Source of the DNA: Capillidium heterosporum
Taxonomy: Eukaryota > Entomophthoromycota > Entomophthoromycetes > Entomophthorales > Capillidiaceae
Length of the DNA stretch: 64,000 nt
NCBI GenBank assembly: GCA_016630905.1
Contig: WBMQ01000003.1
Span: 1,426,001-1,490,000, forward strand
Direction of reading: 5' to 3'
A program made the position numbers and the translations under genes. The notes under the pieces are model-generated. The model was given only the letters and a program-made list of their open reading frames with translations. It searched no databases and was not told the origin of the DNA. Shown piece after piece: positions 45,796-57,500 of this stretch. Within the stretch, counting starts at the first letter, position 1, and every line of letters begins with the position of its first letter.

Positions 45796-46685
45796 ATTTG
45801 CAAAACTAGGCGTCGATAATTGTGTCGGTAGTTGTTGGGATATGGCTTTTGAGGATGGGATTGTCTTTGTCAATTTGTCTGAGATGAAGAAAATTTCAAA
45901 TTTCTTATTCGTTTGATTTGTATAAAATTGGCTTTGAGGGTAGGTATCAATTTTATAATGAAAGCCAAGCAAGTATACAAATGAATCGCTATTATTGATT
46001 GAAAATTCTCACCCGTGACAATATAGCTTTTGTCAGCATCTGTTTGCAATAGACAAAGGCTTTATAAAATGAAAACTTTTATTGGCTGTATGCTATTACC
46101 CCCAGTATTAATTCTAGTAGTTAGGTTTGAAAATAGTGTATTTTTGCTCTTATTGAAAACCAAAACTGCAAAGTGGAGCTATATCTGATAGTAGTTAGTA
46201 AAGGCTGAAAGATTAATTCGGAGAAGTAGATCATATACTTTAACATCATATGTATTTTAAATTGGCAAGAATATACAATTATTGCTGGTCTTTACTCTCA
46301 ATTATTATTTTTAACTCAAACTTAGTTTAGTAGTTTGATAGTACTTAGAGATTGGGCTTATTGATGTATTGATGGAGTTTTACTTTACTACTTTCAAAAC
46401 AACCAACCTCAACTTGGTGTAACATTAAATACTATCAGTAGTGTATCAGCAACAGTTTAGTGGCATCAAATACAAAGAAAAATATATATTATTTACAAGC
46501 TATAGGTACCATTGTTATTTCTTATATATCGATTTTAAAACACTTGGCACTATCAACAAGACTAAATTTGAAATAAAGCCATAAAGTATGGCTATAGTGT
46601 ATCAAAAGATTTAAAATAAGCAACATTTATTTAAGAGTTAAAATTTACAACAAAACTTTCATAGGATTGGAAATGCTATGTTCAC
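45796..46685. other. Intergenic spacer
   Basis: About 890 bp. The first 180 bp could be an N-terminal extension of Rrp6. The rest is AT-rich with no recognised feature. Confidence 0.45.
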
Positions 46686-47435
46686 TTAGTTCCCCTTGAG
46701 TAGACCGGTGAGCAGGTTCAAGGTATCTGAACCACCAGCCAAGTCAGCGATATCCCAAGGGCAGTCAAAGTCGAAGGAGTTGGTGACACTAGGTACATAG
46801 CCAGTCCACTTGATCAAGTCAATATAGAACTTGGCATCATAGTCCAGCTTCAACTTCTTACGCTTGCTAGCATTGGAGCTGCAAGATTCGGACAAGAGCT
46901 TGAGCAAAGCGATATTGTTGGCACCGTTGTCCTTTAGACTGTACATAAGTGTAAAGGGTAAGGTTATTGGAGTAGTAGCGTGGGCAATGATAGAGATAGG
47001 TTTGGGTAAGGCTCCGCTTCCTACTGTGTTGCCGTCGATCTTACCAACAACAGTTATATTGGATACGGCTATGTCGATGTAGTTTTCGGACTTGACATTG
47101 ACGTTGATAGCTAATGGGATGGAGATAGTTCCATCGGCGCTCTTGATCTTGGATTGGGCGGTAGCAGCGTTGAAGGCTTGGCCGTCGGCGTAAGTTACAT
47201 CCTTGAACTCAATGGCTGGGATACGGGGGAACAAAAAGAAGACAGCGGCCGCTATACCTCCTAACAAGACTATGGTGAATACAGCACAGCACAGAGCGCC
47301 AGTTCGTGATAGACAGCAGCAGCAGCAGAACCTTACGCAGCAGTTGCGCCGCTTGGGCTTATCCTCGTAATCCTTAAAACCCATCTGTTGGTTAGTAGTA
47401 AGACCAATTGTACTGTCTCGATACTCTTGATTCAT
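46686..47435 (-). CDS. LEA_2-domain single-pass membrane protein
   Basis: Intact 249-residue frame. A cytosolic N-terminus with a basic-cysteine cluster (RRNCCVRFCCCCC, possible palmitoylation) precedes one TM segment (ALCCAVFTIVLLGGIAAAVFFLF, residues about 47-69). The remainder is a beta-rich LEA_2/WHy-like domain: INVNVKSENYIDIAVSNITVVGKIDG, then PFTLMYSLKD, and KLKLDYDAKFYIDLIKW. Fungal members of this type are vacuolar or plasma-membrane proteins of unclear role. An AT-rich upstream region lacks a clear TATA element. Intronless. Confidence 0.75.
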   Translation of the reverse strand: MNQEYRDSTIGLTTNQQMGFKDYEDKPKRRNCCVRFCCCCCLSRTGALCCAVFTIVLLGGIAAAVFFLFPRIPAIEFKDVTYADGQAFNAATAQSKIKSADGTISIPLAINVNVKSENYIDIAVSNITVVGKIDGNTVGSGALPKPISIIAHATTPITLPFTLMYSLKDNGANNIALLKLLSESCSSNASKRKKLKLDYDAKFYIDLIKWTGYVPSVTNSFDFDCPWDIADLAGGSDTLNLLTGLLKGN

Positions 47436-47993
47436 TATTTATGGAGTCGACTTTTAACGCTAAAGTTCTCGAATGGAAATGGTTCTGGGTACAATGGATT
47501 TAACAAAGAATTTGGGGAATCAACCTCTTAAATCAGTCCAGAGTTTGAAAATCCGCTTACAAATTCTCCCTTTTTTGCCAGATTGCTGATTTAGCTGTGG
47601 CAAAACTCCTTTTTAATCCAAATTAGGCGCTATAAATAGATTAATGGAATTAAAATAGGTCTCGATGCCAAGGCTTTGCTGGAACAAGCGTTTTGAAGAG
47701 GCTTGTATCGAACAACTCCTTTGATTGAGCAACAGCCATTGGATGGTTCTATGATGAATTCCAAACTTTGTGGAAGGGATAAGAATGAAATAAAGCGTTT
47801 TCATTAAGCTATCCTATTTTTAGTCTTGATAAATTGGATTGAATTGCGGAATACTAGTGTGCAATGCTTTGATGTTTGATATTAATAGAGTAGTTAATTG
47901 TGATTTTCATTAGAATTTCCACTAGAACCATTCACTTTCTTTCAACTATTTAGGACTTTGTAGTAACTAAATTTGTTCATCCATTTTGTTTTA
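47436..47993. other. Intergenic spacer
   Basis: About 560 bp; only chance frames (a 63-codon one at 47613-47804 looks non-coding). Confidence 0.45.
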
Positions 47994-48287
47994 CTAAAAT
48001 AGATTAAAGTTGGAATAAACTATTTTAGCTTGCATTGGATTTTGACGGGAAGAAAGTTGCAAACCATCAGGTCCGACAGTCAGCATTAGATAAAAATACT
48101 CCGCATACCAGTTTTCTTGAAAGCAGTAAGAAATACCCGACTTTGCGTAGGTCAAATGATAAGTGTAGCATATAGGCAAGCCAGCAATGTAATAAGTTTG
48201 GACATCAGCTTGGTAATTGAAAAGAATTTGAAGAGTGAAAATAGCACCCAAATCGATATACTTTGAGACAGAAGTGGTGATCAACAT
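47994..48287 (-). CDS. Small ORF, possible short secreted or membrane protein (97 aa)
   Basis: A 97-residue frame with codon choice like the real genes. It begins MLITTSVSKYIDLGAIFTL, moderately hydrophobic, followed by a Tyr-rich region with two Cys (LPICYTYHL and SYCFQENWY) that could pair. No family recognised and no copy elsewhere in the window. The signal peptide is weak, and it could be one exon of a longer gene. Confidence 0.4.
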   Translation of the reverse strand: MLITTSVSKYIDLGAIFTLQILFNYQADVQTYYIAGLPICYTYHLTYAKSGISYCFQENWYAEYFYLMLTVGPDGLQLSSRQNPMQAKIVYSNFNLF

Positions 48288-50099
48288 TCAAACATAGGTA
48301 CTTGTAGCATTATATATATGCTGATAAACAGCTACGTTGCTTCACAGCGAACCAGTACGCCTATGAAATTGTCAACATTAAAGTAAAGGTAACTTTTATT
48401 ATTTTCGTTATTTTGAATAGTTTATTTCTTGTGGTAAAATTTATAAATGTCTGCCATGAACTATCTACCCACCTCTTCACCCAACCCATCGATATAAAAT
48501 AACAACATTTTATCCTAATGTAGGTACTGTTTTTACTTTTTTCAAATATTCTACGCAGTTTACACCTTAAACAATGAGATAAACTTCCCTGTACTTCAAA
48601 TTTAGTGCATATTTTGGATGATTTTCAATTACTCTTGTTAGTTTACGCTTACATATAGTGGCAACATATTAGCTTTTGATAAGTTTACTTTGTAGGACGT
48701 AAATTATAAGTCCTCGACATCAGCATACCTTAGAATTTCTTTTGTACTGATATATGTTGAGCCTAGGCGATATTAACAAAACTTCATCTATAAAGCTGAG
48801 ATATGAAATCTTATCTTGTCGAATACTTACAATTTTCATTTCGGGATCAAATTGTTTGTATTGGTTAATAGTTTTTATTCCCTCTCTATTAAAGTATATA
48901 ATGCTATTTTAAAATATAGGTATAAAGTAGATGTTTTAAATTAGCTATGAATTTGTAGATGCGGTGAAAGTAGTATAAGCATCCACTTGATACGAAGAGA
49001 GCAGTGATCTAAAATTTTTAGTATATGTATGTTTTAACTTTACATTCACTTAAATATTAAATATATGTTGCTGCAAATTTATTTTAAGCTTCTGGAATAT
49101 AGTTCTATTTGTTCAAGTGCTGTCCATGTAAATTTGCTACATATACTAGCCCTACTTTTATAGTGATGAAAATTGATAGGAAGGTTACTAAACTCGATAT
49201 CCCATTAGCTCTGCACAATAGCTGTGCCTTATAAGCTATATTTTTTTGCATTGAATTCGGAGGGAGATAGTTTTGATAAAAGATGGGTCACAACAACAGT
49301 AGATGTCTATAAATCCTCAAAGTTTATAAACCTATTTAAAAGGTGAGTAGAGAATAACCGTCACTTTTACAAGTGTCTAAAATAGAGATACTTGTCATAA
49401 AGTTAAAGTCACAAATAATGAGCTGCTTCTTTAATATTGATTATAGCGTGAATCTCAAAGTTGAGGTGGCTTTAAGTCAAAATTGTACAACCCTTTGACT
49501 GTTTCATAATGCTCTTCTGACTCGATAAGAATGTTTGATACGCGCTATTCCTTCATTTTCTGACCAGCTGACAACCACTACACCAGTCATTTCAACTACT
49601 AAGATATGCTTTAGGGATCGAACCAGGAAATATCACCATTTTAGATGTGACAGAAGCGTAGATGATCAACTTTTGAAATGAGTAAAGGGTATTCTTTTCA
49701 TTACTTTGATAAACATGCACATGTGATAAGGTGAAACTGGCGATAAGTGGGATATTGGTCATATAAGAGGCTATGGTTTTAGGCTGGGAGGTTTATAGGT
49801 ATTGGAGGCTTTCTCGTCTATATATTTGGTAGGTAGCTGCCAAGAAGTGTCTTTGATATATGGGATAAGTTTTCTGCTACTGTTTAGAAATGTATTGTAG
49901 CACTTGCGAGAATTAATGTATGCAAGTAATATGTTATGATTTACAGATATATCTATTTTTTGGTAAATACATTTTCAAATGCATTCATCTTCCGTAAGCA
50001 ACTTTACCCAACAGCTGTCAAGTGATATCGAGTTTCAAAAAGATAGTTTTCAAGGGGAGCGGGTAGTTAAAAGTGCTGAAACTTGAGAACTCCAAAACC
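48288..50099. other. Long intergenic spacer
   Basis: About 1.8 kb AT-rich spacer ending at the TATA element of the first GH20 gene. GGATCGAACC near 49616 resembles a tRNA B box on the minus strand, but no cloverleaf forms. Nothing else recognised. Confidence 0.5.
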
Positions 50100-50107
50100 T
50101 ATATAAA
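50100..50107 (+). promoter_or_regulatory. TATA box of GH20 gene 1
   Basis: TATATAAA 51 bp upstream of the ATG at 50151. Confidence 0.65.
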
Positions 50108-50150
50108 CAGCCGAATAGAGTATTTTATCTCCATCTTAACTTTTATAAAG

Positions 50151-51800
50151 ATGTTACTAATTAATCTGGCCTCAGTTTTACTGCTAACTCTGCAGGTGGA
50201 ATCCAGCCCCAAGTTACTGTGGCCTAAACCAGCCAACTTCAAATCCGGAAACGCGACCATAACTTTAAGCTCCAGCTTCCAATTCTCAACCTCCAGTTCC
50301 AACTCCAGGTTATTACGTGCTCTAGATAGGTTCCACGATACCTTGGACAACGAAAAATGGGTCAATATAGTACCTACCAACACCAAGCAGTTGCCTGGTT
50401 ATGTAGTCAATAGTAGTAAGAGATTGAGCAAGTTGACAGTTTCCATCGAAAGTGAGAATTTAAATTTGGATGACAAGACCGATGAATCCTACAGCTTGGA
50501 TATCACAACTGACAAAGCAACTTTGAAGGCCAAGACGGTGTATGGTGCTCTACATGGTTTGGAATCCTTTGTACAGATGGTTCAGTTCAACTTCAAGTCC
50601 AACACCAGATTTATCAGCGATACACCCATCTCCATTGTCGATGCCCCCACTTTTGTACATCGCGGCTTGATGTTGGATACCTCAAGGAACTACTTTCCCA
50701 TCAAGGATATCAAGCGTACCATCGACGGATTATCTTACACCAAGATGAACGTACTGCATTGGCACATTGTAGACTCCCACTCTTGGCCCTTCCAATCGCA
50801 GTTACATCCCCTTTTGTGGCAAAAGGGTGCCATCTTCCCACACCAGATTTACTCTTTCCAGGATATCCGCGACGTCGTAAATTACGCTTTGGATCGAGGC
50901 GTACGTGTCATCCCCGAAATCGAAGCTCCAGCCCATGCCTATGCTATAGGTTTAGCCTATCCTGAATTAGGTGTATGTATGGATTTTGACGAGTACAGCA
51001 AGGTAGCTGCCCAACCCCCTTCGGGCCAAATTGACCCTACCAACTCCAAATCCATCAAAGTCGTCACTGATATTATCGACGAGTTTAAGCAGGTGTTCTC
51101 TGACAAGTTTATCCATTTAAGTGGTGATGAGGTCAATTTGAACTGCTGGAATACTAGTGAGAAAATCCGCAATTATGTCAAGCAGAATAACATCAGCCTC
51201 GAGAAACTTTTTGAAAACTTTGCCAACGCCATGCACGCCAAAGCTACCAAGAATGGCAAGAGTATTGTCGTTTGGCAGGAAGCTTTATTGAACCACAATT
51301 TACCCTTGCCTAAGGATTCATTGATCCAGGTATGGTTAGGTCCTAAAGATACCAAGAAAGTTATCGAGAAGGGGTATAGAGTAGTCGCTTCCTCCTACGA
51401 ATTCTGGTACCTAGATTGTGGACGTGGTGCCCCTGAAGGTAACACCGTGGGTAACTCATGGTGTGATCCTTACAAGAACTGGCAGTTGATTTATAGCTAT
51501 GATCTTTTAGATGGTTTGAATGCCGAACAGCAGAGATTGGTAGCTGGTGGTGAAGTTACTGCCTGGTCGGAGATGATCGATTCCGCTAATTTGGATCGTA
51601 TGGTGTGGCCTAGAGCCGCTTCAGCAGCCGAAGTGTTGTGGTCGGGCAACCGCGATGTACATGGTAAAGTGGTATCTACAAAGTACGTATTACCTCGCTT
51701 GAACAACTTTAGGTATAGGTTGGTGAGTCGAGGTATCCAAGCCGAACCTCTACAGCCACTGTGGTGTGTCGTCAACCCCAACAGATGTGACGCATATTAG
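50151..51800 (+). CDS. Secreted beta-N-acetylhexosaminidase (GH20), copy 1
   Basis: Releases terminal N-acetylglucosamine or galactosamine, chiefly from chitin oligomers. In-frame ATGs exist further 5' (50073), but the one at 50151 opens a signal peptide (MLLINLASVLLLTLQVESS) 51 bp after the TATA element. An N-terminal GH20b-like domain (KLLWPKPANFKSGN to about residue 150) is followed by the catalytic barrel: VHRGLMLDTSRNYFP, MNVLHWHIVDSHSWPFQ, VIPEIEAPAHAYAIG, the catalytic Asp-Glu pair in HLSGDEVN, WQEALL, and IQVWLGP. About 549 residues, typical of fungal enzymes. The frame is intact and intronless. Tandem partner of copy 2, 621 bp downstream. Confidence 0.95.
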   Translation: MLLINLASVLLLTLQVESSPKLLWPKPANFKSGNATITLSSSFQFSTSSSNSRLLRALDRFHDTLDNEKWVNIVPTNTKQLPGYVVNSSKRLSKLTVSIESENLNLDDKTDESYSLDITTDKATLKAKTVYGALHGLESFVQMVQFNFKSNTRFISDTPISIVDAPTFVHRGLMLDTSRNYFPIKDIKRTIDGLSYTKMNVLHWHIVDSHSWPFQSQLHPLLWQKGAIFPHQIYSFQDIRDVVNYALDRGVRVIPEIEAPAHAYAIGLAYPELGVCMDFDEYSKVAAQPPSGQIDPTNSKSIKVVTDIIDEFKQVFSDKFIHLSGDEVNLNCWNTSEKIRNYVKQNNISLEKLFENFANAMHAKATKNGKSIVVWQEALLNHNLPLPKDSLIQVWLGPKDTKKVIEKGYRVVASSYEFWYLDCGRGAPEGNTVGNSWCDPYKNWQLIYSYDLLDGLNAEQQRLVAGGEVTAWSEMIDSANLDRMVWPRAASAAEVLWSGNRDVHGKVVSTKYVLPRLNNFRYRLVSRGIQAEPLQPLWCVVNPNRCDAY

Positions 51801-52360
51801 GATTGTTAAGTTCATATTAAATTATCATTTACTATGGGATATATTTTATTTTAAATATTTATTTACTATATATATCTGTCTATATCAATTAAGAATAGGT
51901 ATATTAGGATAGATGAAATAGATGGCTCAAGAACTGCAATAGGGTGATGTTTTTGTTGATATGGCTTGGTAAGCTAAATGTATTGGAAAAGAATTGCTCA
52001 ACGATAAACTAGACCTGATTTAAATTTACCAAGCTAGAAAGATAAGGTTTGATATTACATTGCTCCATAATAGAGTGCTAGTTAGTTCATCAAATACAAA
52101 AGTGTATCCCAATATCTCGATTAGCCATTATTTAATATCAGCCTAAATTAGGCATACAGCTGTCTTTGTCATGTCTTTATTCTTCCTCATATAAAGAACA
52201 TCAGCAACTGAAAAGGTTATCTTTAAACTACCCAACACATTAAAGTAATTTCAAGTATATTTCGATATTTCATCTAAATTGTTGGGTAAAGGAGCATTTA
52301 AAACTAAGCCTTAATTGGAAATTACTCCAAAGTACCCTGGGGTGTTTCCTATCAGAAGTG
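51801..52360. other. Spacer between tandem GH20 genes
   Basis: About 560 bp AT-rich sequence holding the 3' end of copy 1 and promoter of copy 2. Nothing else recognised. Confidence 0.5.
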
Positions 52361-52368
52361 TATATAAA
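52361..52368 (+). promoter_or_regulatory. TATA box of GH20 gene 2
   Basis: TATATAAA 61 bp upstream of the ATG at 52422. Confidence 0.65.
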
Positions 52369-52421
52369 CTATAGTCATATCCATACAGCAACATACTTTT
52401 AAATTCTAGCTTTACCAACTA

Positions 52422-54077
52422 ATGCTTATCGTTGCTTCAAGCTTATTTTTATTACTTACTTTGAAGACAGAGGCCAATCCCAAGTTACTGTGGCCCCGAC
52501 CAGCCAACTTCAAGTCCGGGAATTCAACTTTAGCTCTGAGTTCCAACTTCCAATTCCAAACTTACAGTTCCAATGCGAGACTGTTGCGAGCGCTAGATAG
52601 GTTTCGCACCACTTTGCAAGATGAAAAATGGGTAGACATAGTGCCGATGTACAATAAACAGTTGAGCATGATCAAAATAAGTAATAGCCAATCATTGGAC
52701 CAGTTGGTAGTTTCCATCGAAGATGAAGGCTTAGCTTTGGACGACAAGACCGATGAATCATATAGCCTACATATAGCGGATACTGGTGCTGTTCAAGCAA
52801 CTTTGAAAGCAAAGACGGTGTATGGTGCTCTTCACGGTTTGGAAACTTTCGTGCAGATGGTGCAGTACAATTTCCAATCCAGCACCAAGTTTATAAGTGA
52901 TGTACCTATATCCATAGTTGATGCTCCAACTTTTGTACATCGAGGCTTGCTGTTAGATACATCAAGAAATTTCTTTCCACTTAAAGACATTAAACGCACC
53001 ATCGACGGGTTATCTTACACTAAGATGAATGTCTTTCACTGGCATATAGTTGATTCCCACTCCTGGCCCTTCCAATCGCAGTTACATCCCCTTTTATGGC
53101 AAAAAGGCGCCATCTTCCCACACCAGATCTACTCTTTCCAGGATATTAAAGACGTTGTAGATTATGCTTTGGATCGAGGGATACGCGTAATACCCGAAAT
53201 CGAAGCCCCAGCTCATTCCTATGCTATAGGTTTAGCCTACCCCGAACTAGGTGTATGTATGGATTTCGATGATAACCATGGAGTGTCGGCTGGACCTCCG
53301 TCAGGCCAGATCGACCCTACTAATCCTAAATCCATCCAGTTGGTGAGTGACATTATCGACGAGTTTAAAGGTCTCTTTCCCGACCAGTTTATACACCTCA
53401 GTGGTGATGAAGTCAACTTTCCCTGCTGGAACACCAGTGAAAAGATACGGAACTACGTAAGAGAACACAACATCAGCCTCGAGCAGCTCTTCAAAAAATT
53501 CACCACCGACATGCATCGCAAAGCGACTGCCAACACCAAAACCATCATCGTGTGGCAGGAGGTCCTTTTGAATCACAACGTACCCCTACCTAAAGACTCA
53601 GTAATTCAAGTGTGGCTAGGCCCTAAAGATACCAAGAAAGTCATTTTGAAAGGGTACCGTGTTGTAGCCTCTAGCTCCAACTACTGGTACCTAGATTGTG
53701 GTCGTGGTACTCCAGAAGGAAACACTCTAAAAAACTCGTGGTGTGACCCTTACAAACACTGGCAACAAATGTACAGCTACGACCTTTTAGAGGATTTGGA
53801 TGTAAACCAGCAGAAATTGGTCATGGGTGGGGAAATTTGCGCCTGGTCTGAAATGATCGATCCTATTAACTTGGATCAGTTGGTCTGGCCTCGGACTGCT
53901 GCTGCTGCTGAGGTACTGTGGTCAGGCAATAGGGATGTGCATGGGAAGGTCATGTCTACCAAGTGGGCCCTGCCTAGGTTAAATAACTTTAGGTACCGGT
54001 TGGTAAGTCGAGGTATCAACGCTGAGCCCTTGCAGCCGTTGTGGTGTGTTGTCAATCCGAATAGGTGCGATTTTTAA
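52422..54077 (+). CDS. Secreted beta-N-acetylhexosaminidase (GH20), copy 2
   Basis: Intact 551-residue intronless frame with signal peptide MLIVASSLFLLLTLKTEA. Same layout as copy 1: KLLWPRPANFKSGNS, VHRGLLLDTSRNFFP, MNVFHWHIVDSHSWPFQ, VIPEIEAPAHSYAIG, catalytic HLSGDEVNFPCW, WQEVLL, IQVWLGP. Divergence from copy 1 is spread across the protein and strongest in the loop around 53275-53330, so the duplication is not recent or the copies have diverged in surface loops. Both would act outside the cell on chitin fragments. Confidence 0.95.
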   Translation: MLIVASSLFLLLTLKTEANPKLLWPRPANFKSGNSTLALSSNFQFQTYSSNARLLRALDRFRTTLQDEKWVDIVPMYNKQLSMIKISNSQSLDQLVVSIEDEGLALDDKTDESYSLHIADTGAVQATLKAKTVYGALHGLETFVQMVQYNFQSSTKFISDVPISIVDAPTFVHRGLLLDTSRNFFPLKDIKRTIDGLSYTKMNVFHWHIVDSHSWPFQSQLHPLLWQKGAIFPHQIYSFQDIKDVVDYALDRGIRVIPEIEAPAHSYAIGLAYPELGVCMDFDDNHGVSAGPPSGQIDPTNPKSIQLVSDIIDEFKGLFPDQFIHLSGDEVNFPCWNTSEKIRNYVREHNISLEQLFKKFTTDMHRKATANTKTIIVWQEVLLNHNVPLPKDSVIQVWLGPKDTKKVILKGYRVVASSSNYWYLDCGRGTPEGNTLKNSWCDPYKHWQQMYSYDLLEDLDVNQQKLVMGGEICAWSEMIDPINLDQLVWPRTAAAAEVLWSGNRDVHGKVMSTKWALPRLNNFRYRLVSRGINAEPLQPLWCVVNPNRCDF

Positions 54078-54589
54078 AATAGGCAGTCACTTTATACTGA
54101 GATTTATTGAGCTAGTATAATTTCTTACCCTCTAAAGTGCCTTTTTTGCCTTATTCTGGAAAGATATAAGTATCAATAGTAGTGGCTAATAGAAAGTGGA
54201 TATCCAAATAAATATATACACTTCCAACTTATCCCTATCTTGTCTTTTACTTTCATTCTCTTTATGATGCTTATTTCTCCACAACTAGACATTTCTTTTT
54301 TTGTAATTATTAACCTCCTTACTGTAACGAAGGACCAGACCTTCATAAATTACATAGGGTGTATATAGTAGTCTAAGCATGTAGCCACAATATATTAATT
54401 ATTGCCAAGTACTATACCTCTCTTATATGTTTGCTATTATCGTTTTAGTCTAATAGCAGTGTAATCCACATAGTGTTCTTTCATTGGACTAGTATAGGAT
54501 TTTATGACACTGCACCTGAAATAAGTAAATAATCGCTTGTGACTAGAAAAGTTTGTAATTCAATCGTAAACTTAACAAGGAGCAACAGA
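54078..54589. other. Intergenic spacer
   Basis: About 510 bp AT-rich sequence between GH20 copy 2 and Tudor-SN. Nothing recognised. Confidence 0.5.
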
Positions 54590-57500
54590 ATGACAAGCTA
54601 CAGTATGCGTGCAGTCGTCAAAAGTGTCTTTTCTGGGGACACCATCATCTTGAGAGGAAAGCCCAAGAACAATGCACCTCCTCCCGAACGTCAACTCTCC
54701 TTGAACTTCATCACATCTCCACGTATGGGCAGCCTTAACAAAAGCGTTTCTGAAGTAATATTCATGTAGCCGTATTTTATTAAAAGTAACTTGAAGCCTT
54801 TCGCCTTTGAAGCACGGGAATTCCTTAGACGCCTTCTTGTTGGTAAGGAAGTATCGTTCGAGGTACAGTATACCAATCCTAGTGGTCGTGAGTATGGGGT
54901 TATCTCCTTGGATGGTCAGGACGTCGGGCGCCTTGCGGTAGCTGAGGGCTGGTGTAGCTTACGTGATGATGCCAAATTTACCGAAAGTGACACTGACTTT
55001 ATTTTGGAGTTGAACCGGTTGCAGACCGCCGCTAAGGCGGAAGAGAAAGGTATTTGGAGCACAAAAGAGGTAACTAGTTCATACATGTATTCTATTGAAC
55101 GTGAATTTAGCATTCCAAAGTAAATTTCAGCTTCCCTGAGGACCCTCGTGAATTGCTCAACACTTACAAGGGAAAGTTACTAGATGGTATTGGCTATTGC
55201 TTCTATTCAATTAAAAGTTGTAGGGATGATTGAACAGGTACGCGATGGTTCTAATTTGAAAATGTACATTGCTATTCCTGAGCTTAGTACCGAGTCCGTA
55301 AAGCAGTACCAAGCCATCATTTTAAATATTTCTGGTATCAAATGCCCAACTATACGTAAAGGAATCAGTGGTCAGGAAGATGTTGTTGAGCCATTTGCTG
55401 AAGAGGTAAATAATCACATGAATAATTCTTAATTATCCCTCAGGCCAAATACTATGTCGAATCTCGTTTGCTGCAGAAGGATTTACAAGTCATTTTAGAA
55501 GGTAAGTTGATCTAATTGCTTTTATATACTAAGTTTTAGGTATAAATAACAACGTACTTTGTGGAACCCTCAGATTCCCTGCTGGAAACATAGCCGAATC
55601 CCTGGTAGCTAGTGGTCTGGCTAAAGTTGTCGATTGGGGGATTACTGTGTTGACTGATGGCCCTGCTAAACTTAGAGCTGCTGAAAGGTTTATATTAGTT
55701 TATTTTTGTCTTATTTATTAACTATATTCGACCTTTAGAGCTGCTAAAGAAAAGAAGCTTCGTCTATGGAAAGATCATGCTGTTCAGACCAAGCCTAACG
55801 TCAAAGAAACCAAATTCGATGCTACCGTAAACATTTAAAGTATAGCTGTATTTAACTTTCTTAGGTCTTACGAATTATTACCCCAGATACCATCTTGGTC
55901 GAAAAGAAAGATGGCTCGGAGATAAAGTTGAATCTTTCTAGCTTAAGAGCACCAAAGTAGATATGCTATTTTGTAACATAACTAACTCCACTTTAAAGAA
56001 TTAAGGACTCCAAGGAAGCTTACTATGCCAATGAAGCGAAAGAGTATCTCCGGAAGGCTTTAATTGGAAAGCTGGTAACTTGAATTTTTAGCTTTATTCT
56101 AAATCAATTTTAGGTCAAAGCCAACATCGACTATATTAAACCTGCATCCGATGGTTTTGAGGAGCGTACTTGTGCTACTATTCTTTCCAATGAAAGGTAA
56201 ATTTCCTAATTGATATAAACTAACGGTACAAGTAATGTTTCTGAAAACTTGATAAAGAAGGGCCTAGCATTTATTATACATCACAAGAAGGATGATGAAA
56301 ATCGCTCACCTTTCTACGATGACCTACTGATCGCTTTCGAAGAGTAAGCCACCGTAACTTACTTTTTTTAATGTTGCTATAGATCCAAAACTGCTGGTGT
56401 TGGAGTTCATTCCAACAAACCAACTCCACCAATTCGTATAGTCGATGCCTCAGAGGTAAAAAATAATATTTCGTCTTCTAATTATTATAATAGAGCTTGG
56501 TTAAAGCCAAGCAATTCTATTCCTTCTTCCAACGTTCTGGTAAATTATCTGGTGTTGTTGAATACGTGACTAGTGGATCCAGGTTGAAAGTTTTCATCCC
56601 CTCACAGAACTGCAAAGTCAACCTTATCCTTGGAGGTACATTTTCATCGCATTCTACTTGGCTAATCTTTAAAAGGCATACAGGTACCTAGGCTAGCCCG
56701 CACTGCCCAAGAAATCAGTGAACCCTATGGTGAAGAAGCATACAATTATGTTTTGAAACATGCTATGCAGCGCGATGTAATATATATGACTATTATAAAC
56801 TAATTTTATTTTAGGTTGAAGTTGAAATAGATAACACAGATAAGAATGGCGCCTTCATTGGTACCCTCTGGTTAAATCGAAACACCAACTTAGCTGCCAA
56901 GCTGCTTGAGAATGGGTTCGCAACTGTCCAGGACTTTAGTGGTGGTGCATCAGCTCAACTTAACCAGCTCTACGTTGCCGAAAAGATTGCTAAATCTAAG
57001 AATTTAAATGTATACTCTCATTATTATTACAATATTTACTCGTGTTTATTTAGATCTGGACTACCATCAGCAAAATAGAGGAAACTACGAACGAAGATGA
57101 CCTGGATAAGGCCAAAGAGTTCAAATCGGAAAAAGTTAAGCTGGTAGTTTCAGATATGGCTGGTGGTCCCAAGCTCGCCGTACAGATCATCGACAGTCAG
57201 ATCCACGAGCTGGAAAAGTTGATGGGGGCCTTCCACATCCATCACTCGACTCCATCAGCTGCTGATGGCATCACCCCTAAAGCCGGTCAGCTCTGTTCAG
57301 CCAAATCGGATATTTACAAGCAGTGGTACCGTGCCAGAGTCAAGAAGGTAGTTGGTGGGAAGTCGGCTGAAGTTCTCTTTTTGGATTTCGGAAACGTAAG
57401 TTATTCAACTGTACATGTGCTGACATAGTTTAGGTTGAAACTATCCCGGTTGCTAACCTACGTGTCTTGCCTGAGAAGTTTGGATTGACCAAACTTAAGC

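Noticed and set aside
49600-49680. Minus-strand tRNA candidate with GGTTCGATCC
   Set aside because: The T stem fails after two pairs, no convincing D arm or acceptor stem forms.
55068-55135. Apparent +1 frame change in Tudor-SN at the second intron
   Set aside because: Choosing the acceptor GTGAATTTAG before CATTCC instead of the TTTCAG further on gives an in-frame join (EHSKVNFSFPEDPRELL) without any extra base.
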